A DNA stretch of 43,753 nucleotides from SLFT01 sp964493075 (GTDB lineage: Bacteria; Hydrogenedentota; Hydrogenedentia; Hydrogenedentales; CAITNO01). Below the pieces are notes generated by a model, which was given only the letters and a program-made list of their open reading frames with translations, was not told where the DNA came from and did not search any database. Of this stretch, positions 7,865 to 15,564 are shown one piece after another (positions within the stretch are counted from its first letter, which is position 1; every line of letters begins with the position of its first letter). The stretch covers positions 1-43,753 of the forward strand of contig CAZBNU010000006.1 of assembly GCA_964493075.1 (NCBI GenBank). Direction: 5' to 3'. A program made the translations under genes and the position numbers.

Positions 7865-9448
7865 ATGCCAAAAACAATCGAAATATACGACACTACATTA
7901 CGCGACGGCGCTCAGGGCCCCGGCGTGAAGTTTTCTGCTGAAGATCAAATTGAAGTCGTGCAGGCGCTGGACTTGTTGGGTATTACCTACATTGAAGGCG
8001 GACAACCCGGTTCAAATCCGAAGGCTGCAGACTTGTTCAAGCGCGTTCAGGATATTGAATTGAAGAACAGCACTATGGCCGCCTTCGGCAGTACACGCCA
8101 CTGGAAACGCGCCTGTGAAGACGACCCGAATATGAAAGCCCTTGTGGAAGCAGGCACTTCCGTGGTGACCATCTTCGCAAAAAGTTCTGTTTCTCATGTC
8201 CGTGATGTGCTTGGTGTAACCCTTGATGATAATCTCACGTTGGTGGCCGATTCGGTTGCATACCTGAAAACTCATGGGAAAAGGGTCTTTCTCGATGCGG
8301 AACATTTTTTCGACGGCTATTATGAGGATAGCGACTATGCAATGACAGTACTGGGCTGTGCGCTGGAAGCAGGCGCGGATGCACTGATATTGTGCGAGAC
8401 AAACGGCGGGCGACTGCCCCACGAAGTAGAAGCAGTAACTAAATCTACGAAAAAGCGTTTTCCAAAAACGGCGATTGGCATCCATACCCACAATGATGCC
8501 GCATGTGCTGTTGCAAATGCACTTGCCGCAGTCCGTGCTGGCGCCACCCAGGTGCAGGGAACCATGAATGGCTATGGGGAGCGCTGTGGCAATGTTGATT
8601 TGTGCAGCGTGATTCCCAATCTGCAATTAAAAATGGGCTGCCACGTTCTTACGGAAGACCAACTGTCCCGGCTGACGCGCAAGTCCCATCTTATCGCCGA
8701 ACTCGCCAATATGACCCCCCGCGATTATGCGCCCTTCGTGGGACGTGATGCGTTCACGCATAAAGGCGGCATGCACGCGGATGCGGTGCGTAAACGAAAA
8801 ACAACCTACGAGCATATTGAACCTGGTCTGGTGGGGAATACCACCCATATTGCTGTCAGTGAGATGGCAGGTCGTTCAAGTTTGATACAGAAAGCAGCTG
8901 AACTTGGCATAGCCCTGGATAAAAACGGGGAAGACACATCCGCCATTCTTAACCGCGTCAAGGAATTGGAGAACGAGGGGTATGAGTTTGAAGGCGCTGA
9001 CGCCTCGCTGGAACTTATCATGCGCCGCGCCACAAAGCGTCATCCCGGCTTCTTTGATACAAAGGGATTTCATGCACGCGTTTCGCAACCCCGCGTGGAT
9101 ATGCCCACCTTGTCAGAAGCAACGGTTAAGGTGGTGCTGCCCGATGGTTCAATGGAACATACCGTTGCCGAAGGACACGGCCCGGTGGATGCGTTGAATA
9201 ACGCATTGCGCAAAGCGTTATGGAATACCTATCCGGAAATCGAGGGAATGCATCTTGAAGATTACAAGGTGCGCATACTTGATGGGAAACTGGCAACAAG
9301 GGCTAAAACCCGTGTTCTTATTGAAACCAGCGACCGTGAGGAAGCCTGGAATACCATCGGCGTTTCGGAAAACCTGATTACCGCATCGTACATGGCTTTG
9401 CTGGACAGTTTCGAGTATTTCCTGCTGCGCCGCAAAGGCGAACTATAA
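7865..9448 (+). CDS. cimA: (R)-citramalate synthase
   Basis: Condenses pyruvate with acetyl-CoA to (R)-citramalate, the first step of the threonine-independent route to 2-oxobutyrate and isoleucine. 527 aa from the ATG at 7865; an earlier in-frame ATG at 7805 would add 20 residues with no homology to the usual N-terminus. The HMGL-like TIM barrel is evident: YDTTLRDGAQGPG (about 8-20) with the metal-binding Asp, LCETNGGRLPHEV, and GIHTHNDAACAVAN with the metal-binding HxH. The C-terminal third (from about 420) is the LeuA dimerisation/regulatory domain that senses isoleucine. The barrel start IEIYDTTLRDGAQGPGV fits the CimA branch better than isopropylmalate synthase. Confidence 0.92.
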   Translation: MPKTIEIYDTTLRDGAQGPGVKFSAEDQIEVVQALDLLGITYIEGGQPGSNPKAADLFKRVQDIELKNSTMAAFGSTRHWKRACEDDPNMKALVEAGTSVVTIFAKSSVSHVRDVLGVTLDDNLTLVADSVAYLKTHGKRVFLDAEHFFDGYYEDSDYAMTVLGCALEAGADALILCETNGGRLPHEVEAVTKSTKKRFPKTAIGIHTHNDAACAVANALAAVRAGATQVQGTMNGYGERCGNVDLCSVIPNLQLKMGCHVLTEDQLSRLTRKSHLIAELANMTPRDYAPFVGRDAFTHKGGMHADAVRKRKTTYEHIEPGLVGNTTHIAVSEMAGRSSLIQKAAELGIALDKNGEDTSAILNRVKELENEGYEFEGADASLELIMRRATKRHPGFFDTKGFHARVSQPRVDMPTLSEATVKVVLPDGSMEHTVAEGHGPVDALNNALRKALWNTYPEIEGMHLEDYKVRILDGKLATRAKTRVLIETSDREEAWNTIGVSENLITASYMALLDSFEYFLLRRKGEL

Positions 9449-9476
9449 ATCAGATCCCCTTGCTGATTGCGCTTTC

Positions 9477-9510
9477 TTGACCTTGTGTGCAATACTAAAT
9501 ATAGATTTAG
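9477..9510 (+). promoter_or_regulatory. Putative promoter with overlapping operator for DUF4160/DUF2442
   Basis: TTGACC (9477-9482), 17-nt spacer, TATAGA (9500-9505). The palindrome CTAAAT-ATAG-ATTTAG (9495-9510) overlaps the -10 region, as expected of an autoregulated small module. The box is about 80 nt upstream of the DUF4160 start. No binding protein is known. Confidence 0.4.
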
Positions 9511-9587
9511 TTAACTTTTTTTAGATAGCATACTTCTCAAATGGAGTATAGGTACTGTATTCCAATGCCTGTAGGAAGTGAAACATC

Positions 9588-9848
9588 ATGCCTACTATAA
9601 GCCTATTTTTTGGAATTGCCGTCCGTATGTATTATGACGAACACGGTATTCCACATTTTCATGCCTATTATGGTGGTGACGATGTAGCAATATCTATTGA
9701 GACGCTTGAAATATTGCAAGGGCATTTGCCACGTCGTGCGCTTGCACTAACTTTGGAGTGGGCTGCTGAACACCGAACTGATCTGAGAGATAACTGGTCT
9801 CGCCTTGAGAAACATCAGCCCCTGAAAAACATAGAGCCACTTGTTTAG
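9588..9848 (+). CDS. DUF4160 domain protein
   Basis: 86-aa DUF4160 protein, recognised by the MPTISLFFGI-x-VRMYYDEH start and the GIPHFHAYYG motif. DUF4160 and DUF2442 proteins are habitually encoded side by side in variable regions and are suspected to form a toxin-antitoxin-like pair; biochemical function is unknown. The DUF2442 gene starts 24 nt downstream. The ATG at 9588 matches the family's conserved MPT start; the ribosome-binding site upstream is weak (GGAAG about 11 nt away). Confidence 0.85.
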   Translation: MPTISLFFGIAVRMYYDEHGIPHFHAYYGGDDVAISIETLEILQGHLPRRALALTLEWAAEHRTDLRDNWSRLEKHQPLKNIEPLV

Positions 9849-9872
9849 TAAGGTACATTGGAGGATAAATCT

Positions 9873-10115
9873 ATGTGGCATACTGTATCTGTAGAACCAC
9901 TTGGCAATTACCATTTACACGTTGTTTTTGAAGATGGCGTGGAAGGCTGTATAGATCTTTCTGAACGTCTTTTTGGACCCGTATTCGAACCACTTCAGGA
10001 CCCTCATCTGTTCAGTCAGGTTTTTGTCGATGAGTTTGGCGTTATTTGCTGGCCAAATGGTGCTGACTTGGCCCCTGACGCAGTATACGAAATGTTGGCG
10101 GGTGCTATCCTATAA
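9873..10115 (+). CDS. DUF2442 domain protein
   Basis: 80-aa DUF2442 protein. The pattern of N-terminal strands (VEPLGNYHLHVVFEDG), a short helix and the GVICWPNGADLAPDAVYE ending is characteristic of the family. The chosen start is the ATG at 9873, which has GGAGG 8 nt upstream; a TTG at 9858 in the same frame would place that ribosome-binding site inside the gene. It forms a two-gene unit with the DUF4160 gene. Function is unknown; a DNA-binding or antitoxin-like role has been suggested for the pair. Confidence 0.85.
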   Translation: MWHTVSVEPLGNYHLHVVFEDGVEGCIDLSERLFGPVFEPLQDPHLFSQVFVDEFGVICWPNGADLAPDAVYEMLAGAIL

Positions 10116-10426
10116 CTCCAAGTTTTGATTCAAGGGGCGGAATGTATTAGATAGAAATTCCTTTACTATAGAGGAACGGGAGGCACGGATTGGTGATCCG
10201 TCGTATGCAGTGTGTCAGGTTCCTTTCACTTAACTACCAGTAAGTAGCACTTTCCAGAGGTACCTTCCTAGGTCTCGTTATTTTATTAACGAAACGCTTC
10301 GGAATCTGTCATAAAATTTGTTGGGGCACTACTAAAATCTTGAAATATCACGGGCTTTCATGTTATTTTACACAAATTCCAGAATCCTCAAACAGGATTC
10401 ATACGCGTAACAGGAAGGAACAAACC
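10116..10426. other. 311-bp gap without a recognised gene
   Basis: No convincing gene or RNA was seen. Three small dyads occur: ACGGAT/ATCCGT near 10182-10200, TCGTTA/TAACGA at 10275-10292, and GAATCCT/AGGATTC at 10383-10400. The last lies about 12 nt ahead of the ribosome-binding site of the next gene and might be an operator or leader hairpin. The flanking of a DUF4160/DUF2442 module suggests a small insertion boundary, but no target duplication was found by eye. Confidence 0.4.
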
Positions 10427-11275
10427 GTGCACAAAATCATCTCCAATGAACTTATCAGCCCCAACGTCGCCAAAATGGTGGTGAGCGCCCCCTATGTCGC
10501 CCAGCACCGTAAGGCGGGGCAATTTATCATCCTGCGTGTTGGTGAAACGGGTGAACGCATACCTCTGACCATCGCCGATTCCGATGCGGCAGCAGGCACC
10601 ATTTCCTTGTTCTATCAGATTGTGGGCAAGACCACGACGGACATGTCAAAACTCACTGACAAAGATTCGCTGATGGATGTGGCGGGTCCCCTCGGGCATC
10701 CCACCGAGATCAAGAATTATGGGACAGTGGCTTGTGTGGGTGGCGGTATTGGCGTGGCGCCCATTTACCCCATTTCGAGCGCCATGAAAAAGGCAGGCAA
10801 CCGTGTGGTTAACATTATCGGTGCCCGCAATCAGGAACTGCTTATTCTCGAAGATGAAATTACCGCCATTGGCGATGAAATTATTGTGTGCACAGACGAC
10901 GGCAGTTATGGCCGCAAGGCTTTTGTCACCCAGGCGCTTGAGGAAGTCATTCAGCGCGAAACCGTCAATATCGTCGTTGCCGTGGGCCCCGTTCCCATGA
11001 TGCGTGCTCTGTGCAACTTGACAAAGAAATACGAGATTCACACCATGGTCAGCCTGAACTCCATGATGGTGGATGGCACGGGCATGTGCGGTGGGTGTCG
11101 TGTAACCGTAGATGGCCAGACCAAGTTTACCTGTGTGGATGGTCCTGAATTCGATGGGCACAAGGTTGATTTTGACGAATTGATGACGCGCCTGACCTCC
11201 TACAGAGATCAGGAACAGGAATCTATTGAACACAGTCATAAATGCAAACTGGATGGAGTAACCGGAAATGCCTGA
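10427..11275 (+). CDS. Sulfide dehydrogenase/NfnA-type ferredoxin-NADP+ reductase subunit
   Basis: 282-aa FAD/[2Fe-2S] flavoprotein of the ferredoxin-NADP reductase superfamily that pairs with GltA-like subunits. RIPLTIAD (about 44-51) binds FAD, CVGGGIGVAPIYPI (about 103-116) binds the nicotinamide nucleotide, and MVDGTGMCGGC with a later TCVDGP supplies D216, C221, C224 and C236, the one-Asp three-Cys cluster seen in NfnA of Thermotoga. The GTG at 10427 follows AGGAAGGAA by 6 nt; the open frame extends to 10340 without family homology. The stop overlaps the start of the GltA-like gene by 8 bp, so the two form one complex: an electron-bifurcating NADH/ferredoxin:NADP+ transhydrogenase (NfnAB) or the electron-input part of a glutamate synthase. 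Confidence 0.88.
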   Translation: MHKIISNELISPNVAKMVVSAPYVAQHRKAGQFIILRVGETGERIPLTIADSDAAAGTISLFYQIVGKTTTDMSKLTDKDSLMDVAGPLGHPTEIKNYGTVACVGGGIGVAPIYPISSAMKKAGNRVVNIIGARNQELLILEDEITAIGDEIIVCTDDGSYGRKAFVTQALEEVIQRETVNIVVAVGPVPMMRALCNLTKKYEIHTMVSLNSMMVDGTGMCGGCRVTVDGQTKFTCVDGPEFDGHKVDFDELMTRLTSYRDQEQESIEHSHKCKLDGVTGNA

Positions 11276-12692
11276 AAAAGCACCAAGACAGAGAATGACG
11301 GAACAGCCGCCAATGGATCGCATCCATAATTTCAATGAAGTGCCTTTTGGCTTGACGGATGAACAGGCGGTTACTGAGGCATCGCGTTGTTTGAAATGCA
11401 AGAAACCCAAATGTGTCGAAGGTTGCCCTGTTAATATTGATATTCCGGGTTTCATTAAGGCAATCGAAGAAAAAGACTTTCGTGGTGCCTTTAATGTTAT
11501 CAAGACCACCAATTCGCTACCAGCGGTATGCGGTCGTGTCTGTCCTCAGGAGAGCCAATGTGAAGAATTATGTATTCTTGGCAAGAAGGGCGATCCAGTG
11601 GCTATCGGTTGTCTTGAGCGTTTTGTGGCGGACTATGAACGTGATCGCGACCGTGTTGCGCCTGTACCGCCCGACAAGGAAACAGGCCGCAAGGTTGCTA
11701 TTATCGGTTCCGGCCCTGCCGGGCTTACCGCAGCAGGTGAAATGCGACGCTTGGGCCATGATGTCACGATTTTCGAAGCCTTCCATAGTCCCGGCGGCGT
11801 GTTGGTGTACGGCATTCCTGAGTTCCGCCTGCCCAAGGAAATTGTGCATTACGAAATTAGTGCGCTCGAACAGATTGGCGTGAAACTGGTGCGCAACCGG
11901 GTGGTTGGCATGTCGGAGACCATAGACGACCTGATGCGACAGGGTTTCGAAACTGTGTTCATCGGTTCTGGCGCCGGACTACCCTTGTTCTTGAATATCC
12001 CTGGTGAGAATTTTATTGGTGTCTATACGGCAAATGAATATCTGACCCGCAACAATCTGATGAAGGCCTACAGGTTCCCCGAATACGATACCCCCATCAT
12101 CAAGGGTAGGAATGTTGCGGTATTCGGTGGCGGTAATGTCGCCATGGACTCTGCACGTACCGCGAAACGGCTTGGCGCAGAGAATGTATATATCATCTAC
12201 CGTCGTTCCAAAACAGAGTTGCCCGCCCGTGCCGAAGAAGTGCATCATGCCGAAGAAGAAGGCATCATTTTCCAACTGCTTTCCAATCCAACCCGCTTTC
12301 TGGGCGATGAAAAAGGCCGGTTGTGCGGTGTGGAATGCCTGCAGATGAAACTTGGGGAACCCGATAAGTCGGGCCGTCCCCGTCCAGTACCAATGGAAGG
12401 TTCGGAGTTCGTCGTGGATATAGACCTCGCCATCATCGCAATCGGCAACTCGCCAAACCCGATTATCCAGCGCACTACAGCAGGGCTGGAGACAACGCGT
12501 TGGGGTACGATTGTGGCAAACGAAAAAACCATGCAAACCACCAAGCCAGGCGTATTTGCTGGCGGCGACGTGGTGACAGGCGCAGCAACCGTGATTCTCG
12601 CCATGGGCGCAGGACGCACTGCCGCGCAGGCCATGCACAAGTATCTCATGGGTGAACCCCTCGAAGAAGAAGCGGAAGCACCCGCCGAATAG
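11268..12692 (+). CDS. gltA: GltA/NfnB-type NADPH-dependent oxidoreductase (glutamate synthase small-subunit family)
   Basis: 474-aa protein annotated in most genomes as homotetrameric NADPH glutamate synthase, GltA. It has the N-terminal double [4Fe-4S] module (C41, C44, C49, C53 and C88, C92, C98, C102), an FAD-binding GSGPAG (147-152), a nucleotide-binding VFGGGNVAMDSARTA (about 285-300) and the C-terminal VFAGGDVVTGA flavin motif. With the upstream subunit it matches NfnAB, which bifurcates electrons between NADPH, NADH and ferredoxin. No large GltB glutaminase subunit is adjacent, which favours Nfn or a glutaminase-independent role. An intrinsic terminator follows 23 bp downstream. Confidence 0.9.
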   Translation: MPEKAPRQRMTEQPPMDRIHNFNEVPFGLTDEQAVTEASRCLKCKKPKCVEGCPVNIDIPGFIKAIEEKDFRGAFNVIKTTNSLPAVCGRVCPQESQCEELCILGKKGDPVAIGCLERFVADYERDRDRVAPVPPDKETGRKVAIIGSGPAGLTAAGEMRRLGHDVTIFEAFHSPGGVLVYGIPEFRLPKEIVHYEISALEQIGVKLVRNRVVGMSETIDDLMRQGFETVFIGSGAGLPLFLNIPGENFIGVYTANEYLTRNNLMKAYRFPEYDTPIIKGRNVAVFGGGNVAMDSARTAKRLGAENVYIIYRRSKTELPARAEEVHHAEEEGIIFQLLSNPTRFLGDEKGRLCGVECLQMKLGEPDKSGRPRPVPMEGSEFVVDIDLAIIAIGNSPNPIIQRTTAGLETTRWGTIVANEKTMQTTKPGVFAGGDVVTGAATVILAMGAGRTAAQAMHKYLMGEPLEEEAEAPAE

Positions 12693-12715
12693 ACTGTAAC
12701 GCACAAAAAATACTG

Positions 12716-12752
12716 ACGCAGCCGATTGATGACTAGCCGGCTGCGTTTTGTT
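12716..12752 (+). terminator. Intrinsic terminator of the Nfn/GltA operon
   Basis: ACGCAGCCG pairs with CGGCTGCGT (9 bp, 13-nt loop) and is followed by TTTTGTTT. It closes the two-gene plus-strand unit and faces the minus-strand HicAB module. Confidence 0.85.
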
Positions 12753-12803
12753 TAGGGGGCAGATAAATATGTTGTGGTGCAGGCTTCAAGCCCATACTAT
12801 GCG

Positions 12804-13043
12804 TCAGGCAACCCCCTGCATTTTGTTTGCATAATCGCGGCATGATGTTGCTGGCGGCAAATTACGTCCTTCGCTGCGATAAAGGGCAATAGTCTCTTCG
12901 ACAATAGCGCACAAATGTACGAAAACTTCCTTCTCGTCTGATCCATGACAACCACCGTACAATAGACCGGGTGCGCTGCCCACATAACAATTGTCTTCTT
13001 CAGACCATTCGATAATCTTTGCGTAACGATCCGTTTCTTTCAT
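12804..13043 (-). CDS. hicB: HicB family antitoxin
   Basis: 79-aa HicB-type antitoxin with the partial RNase-H-like fold: YAKIIEWSEEDNCYVGSAPGL is the typical first two strands with the conserved acidic pair and APGL turn. Residues 30-79 follow the family's helix and short tail; there is no C-terminal DNA-binding domain, as in many short HicB proteins. It overlaps hicA by 4 bp (TGA/ATG style), giving a toxin-first operon. HicB neutralises HicA by direct binding. Confidence 0.9.
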   Translation of the reverse strand: MKETDRYAKIIEWSEEDNCYVGSAPGLLYGGCHGSDEKEVFVHLCAIVEETIALYRSEGRNLPPATSCRDYANKMQGVA

Positions 13044-13237
13044 TTGTTGATCTCCCTGAGCGCCGATTGGACGGCGCGTATCTGATAATGTTTGGCATCA
13101 TCATTCATATTTCCGGAAACTGTTATTGGTTTTGAAATAAGGGGATGCATGAAATTTCGATGACTTCCTTTTCCACCACGATCACTAAACCCAGCACTCA
13201 GTAGGTCTTTGACAAGGTCTCTTACTTTTGGCGGCAT
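13040..13237 (-). CDS. hicA: HicA family mRNA interferase toxin
   Basis: 65-aa HicA toxin with a double-stranded-RNA-binding-like fold that cleaves mRNA. The catalytic GGKGSHRNF motif (His26) is intact, followed by the strand KPITVSGN. The ATG at 13237 has GGAG 6 nt upstream. It is the first gene of hicAB, which lies between the terminator of the GltA operon and the HtrA gene. Confidence 0.92.
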   Translation of the reverse strand: MPPKVRDLVKDLLSAGFSDRGGKGSHRNFMHPLISKPITVSGNMNDDAKHYQIRAVQSALREINK

Positions 13238-13267
13238 AATTTACTCCAGCAATACTAAACTCAACCT

Positions 13268-13273
13268 ATTATA
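13268..13273 (-). promoter_or_regulatory. Putative -10 box of hicAB
   Basis: A consensus TATAAT on the minus strand about 30 nt upstream of hicA. No good -35 hexamer is seen at 16-18 nt, consistent with an activator or an otherwise weak autoregulated promoter. Confidence 0.35.
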
Positions 13274-13508
13274 CACATCACTATAACGGGTTTGGAGGGG
13301 ATGAAGCAACAGAGGTAAGGAGACGTATAATTATGTGGAAAAATGATGAATCTTGGACTTTTCCTTATTTGAAAAAAATATGCTCACAGCCACTGGCAGC
13401 CTGAAATCACTGCCTATGTTGCAGTACCCGTATCCCGTTGCGTACACTACAGTAACGGGGTTATGTAACCGTATTGTATCTATTGCCAGCCAACAAGGAC
13501 TATCCTGC

Positions 13509-15548
13509 ATGAGTGAAAGAATGTATATGCGTTTTAAAGCCGTATTTCTGAGTGTTGCCTTCATGTTATGCATCAACATGGTGGCGCACAGTGACACAAC
13601 CTTGTCTGATGCCATTAAAGTCGCTGTGGACAAGGTTAACCCGGCACTGGTGCGTATTCAAGTGGTAGAGGCGTACTATCGTGAGGGGCGCGAGATGAAA
13701 TACGAGGCATCGGGTAGCGGTGTGGTTATCACTCCTGAGGGTCATGTGATTACAAATCATCATGTGGCTGGTCACGCAAAACAGCTGAAATGTGTGTTCG
13801 CTGATAAATCAGAATACGAGGCGGAACTGGTAGGCACCGATCCCCTAACGGACATTGCTGTTATCTTACTGAAAGGGGAAGAAGGTACGCGTTTTCCGAC
13901 CGTATCCTGGGGAGATTCTGCCCTGGTGCAAAAGGCAGACCATGTACTGGCTATGGGAAGTCCATTGGCCTTGTCGCAATCGGTTACGTTGGGCATTATC
14001 AGCAACACGGAAATGATTATGCCGGAGTGGATGAGTCAGTATGGTGGACTTACCATGGATGGCGAGGATGTCGGTGCGCTGGTGCGATGGATAGCCCATG
14101 ATGCCCAGATATTTGGCGGTAACTCGGGGGGGCCGTTGGTGAACTTGAACGGAGAAATTATCGGCATCAATGAAATCAGCATGGGACTCAGTGGAGCGAT
14201 CCCCAGCAATCTGGCGAAGAGCGTTGCCAACGAACTGATGGCTACCGGAAAGGTTCGCCGGGCCTGGGTGGGCCTTGAAGTACAGCCCCGTCTTAAATCT
14301 TCGGAGGACCAGACCGGGGCGCTCATAAGCGGCGCCATTGCGGACTCGCCTGCTTCCAAAGCGGACATTAAATCCGGTGATATGTTGTTGTCGATAGCAG
14401 GTACGCCGGTGAATATCCAGTTTCCTGTGCAGTTGCCTGATCTCAATCTGCTTGTCTGCTCGCTACCGATTGGCGAACCCGTTCCATTTGTTATTAAGCG
14501 GGGAGAGGAAACGCTAACGGTCGAAGTAACCCCTATAGAACGGGAGCCCTATGAACCGAAACAGTTTGAGCAATTGCAGTGGGGAATTACCATTCGCGAT
14601 ATTTCTTTTATGATGGCCCGCGAAATGAAAAGAGAAAACACTGACGGTGTGCTGGTGACATCGGTGCGTTCCGGAGGCCCTTCTGGCGATGCACGGCCAC
14701 CCCTGTCCGAAAAGGATATAATCGTTGCCGTGGGTTCCATACCTGTGAAGAACGTGCGGGAGTTTCTGGAAGCAACGGATACGCTGATAAAGGATGCGAA
14801 GGAGCCGGTTCCCGTGTTGACGACATTCGAGCGGAAAACTGACCGTCTGGTGACGGTGGTCAAGGTAGGCATACGCGAATTGAGTGATCCGGGATTGGAA
14901 GTGAAGAAAGCCTGGTTGCCAGTGGAATACCAGGTCGTCACCCGTGATATTGCCGAATTGCTTGGGGATGCTGACTTGACCGGATTTCGTGTTACCCACG
15001 TTTACAAGAAGAGCAGTGCAGAAGAAGCGGGGATACTCGTGGGTGATCTCATTCTCGCCGTGGACGACGAGGTGATGACAGCTTCTTCGCCGGAACATTA
15101 CGAGGAACTTTCCGCATACATACGTCAATACCCGATAAATGAAACAATATCTTTGAAAGTTAAACGGGGCGATAAGGAGTTGGTACAGGAGGTCAAGTTG
15201 GCACAGGCGCCAAAACTAGCGCGGGAGATGAAGAAGTATCAGGACGAAGTCTTCGAGTTTACCGTGCGCGACATTACCTTCTTTGATCGTGCCTCTGAAC
15301 GCTGGGATGAGAAGCAGGAAGGGGTGTTGGTGGAACAGGTGAAGCCTGGCGGGTGGGCGGCCCTTGGCCGCTTGTCTGTGGGCGACCTCATCGTTGCAAT
15401 TGATGAGACGGTTATAAACCAAGTTTCCGATGTGCGCGAAAAAATGAATGTGATGAACGCGGAGAAAATTACCTCGGTGGTGTTCAAGGTAAAACGCGGC
15501 ATACGGACTCTGTATCTCGAACTTGAACCCAAATGGAGTACCCGCTGA
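13509..15548 (+). CDS. HtrA/DegP-like serine protease with four PDZ-like domains
   Basis: 679-aa exported protease from the ATG at 13509 (AAGGA 9 nt upstream); an earlier ATG at 13353 would bury the signal peptide. Residues 8-27 form the signal peptide. The trypsin-like domain (about 35-250) has an intact triad: His85 in TNHHVAGHA, Asp115 in LTDIAV and Ser206 in GGNSGGP. Four PDZ-like repeats follow at about 255-350, 365-455, 475-575 and 585-675, the last three each beginning with a V/I-T-x-R-D-I-type strand. Ordinary DegP has two PDZ domains in about 450-480 residues, so this is an extended form. Likely a periplasmic quality-control protease or chaperone. It converges on the next gene with 16 bp between stops. 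Confidence 0.88.
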   Translation: MSERMYMRFKAVFLSVAFMLCINMVAHSDTTLSDAIKVAVDKVNPALVRIQVVEAYYREGREMKYEASGSGVVITPEGHVITNHHVAGHAKQLKCVFADKSEYEAELVGTDPLTDIAVILLKGEEGTRFPTVSWGDSALVQKADHVLAMGSPLALSQSVTLGIISNTEMIMPEWMSQYGGLTMDGEDVGALVRWIAHDAQIFGGNSGGPLVNLNGEIIGINEISMGLSGAIPSNLAKSVANELMATGKVRRAWVGLEVQPRLKSSEDQTGALISGAIADSPASKADIKSGDMLLSIAGTPVNIQFPVQLPDLNLLVCSLPIGEPVPFVIKRGEETLTVEVTPIEREPYEPKQFEQLQWGITIRDISFMMAREMKRENTDGVLVTSVRSGGPSGDARPPLSEKDIIVAVGSIPVKNVREFLEATDTLIKDAKEPVPVLTTFERKTDRLVTVVKVGIRELSDPGLEVKKAWLPVEYQVVTRDIAELLGDADLTGFRVTHVYKKSSAEEAGILVGDLILAVDDEVMTASSPEHYEELSAYIRQYPINETISLKVKRGDKELVQEVKLAQAPKLAREMKKYQDEVFEFTVRDITFFDRASERWDEKQEGVLVEQVKPGGWAALGRLSVGDLIVAIDETVINQVSDVREKMNVMNAEKITSVVFKVKRGIRTLYLELEPKWSTR

Positions 15549-15564
15549 TCCAGTACAAACCGAA

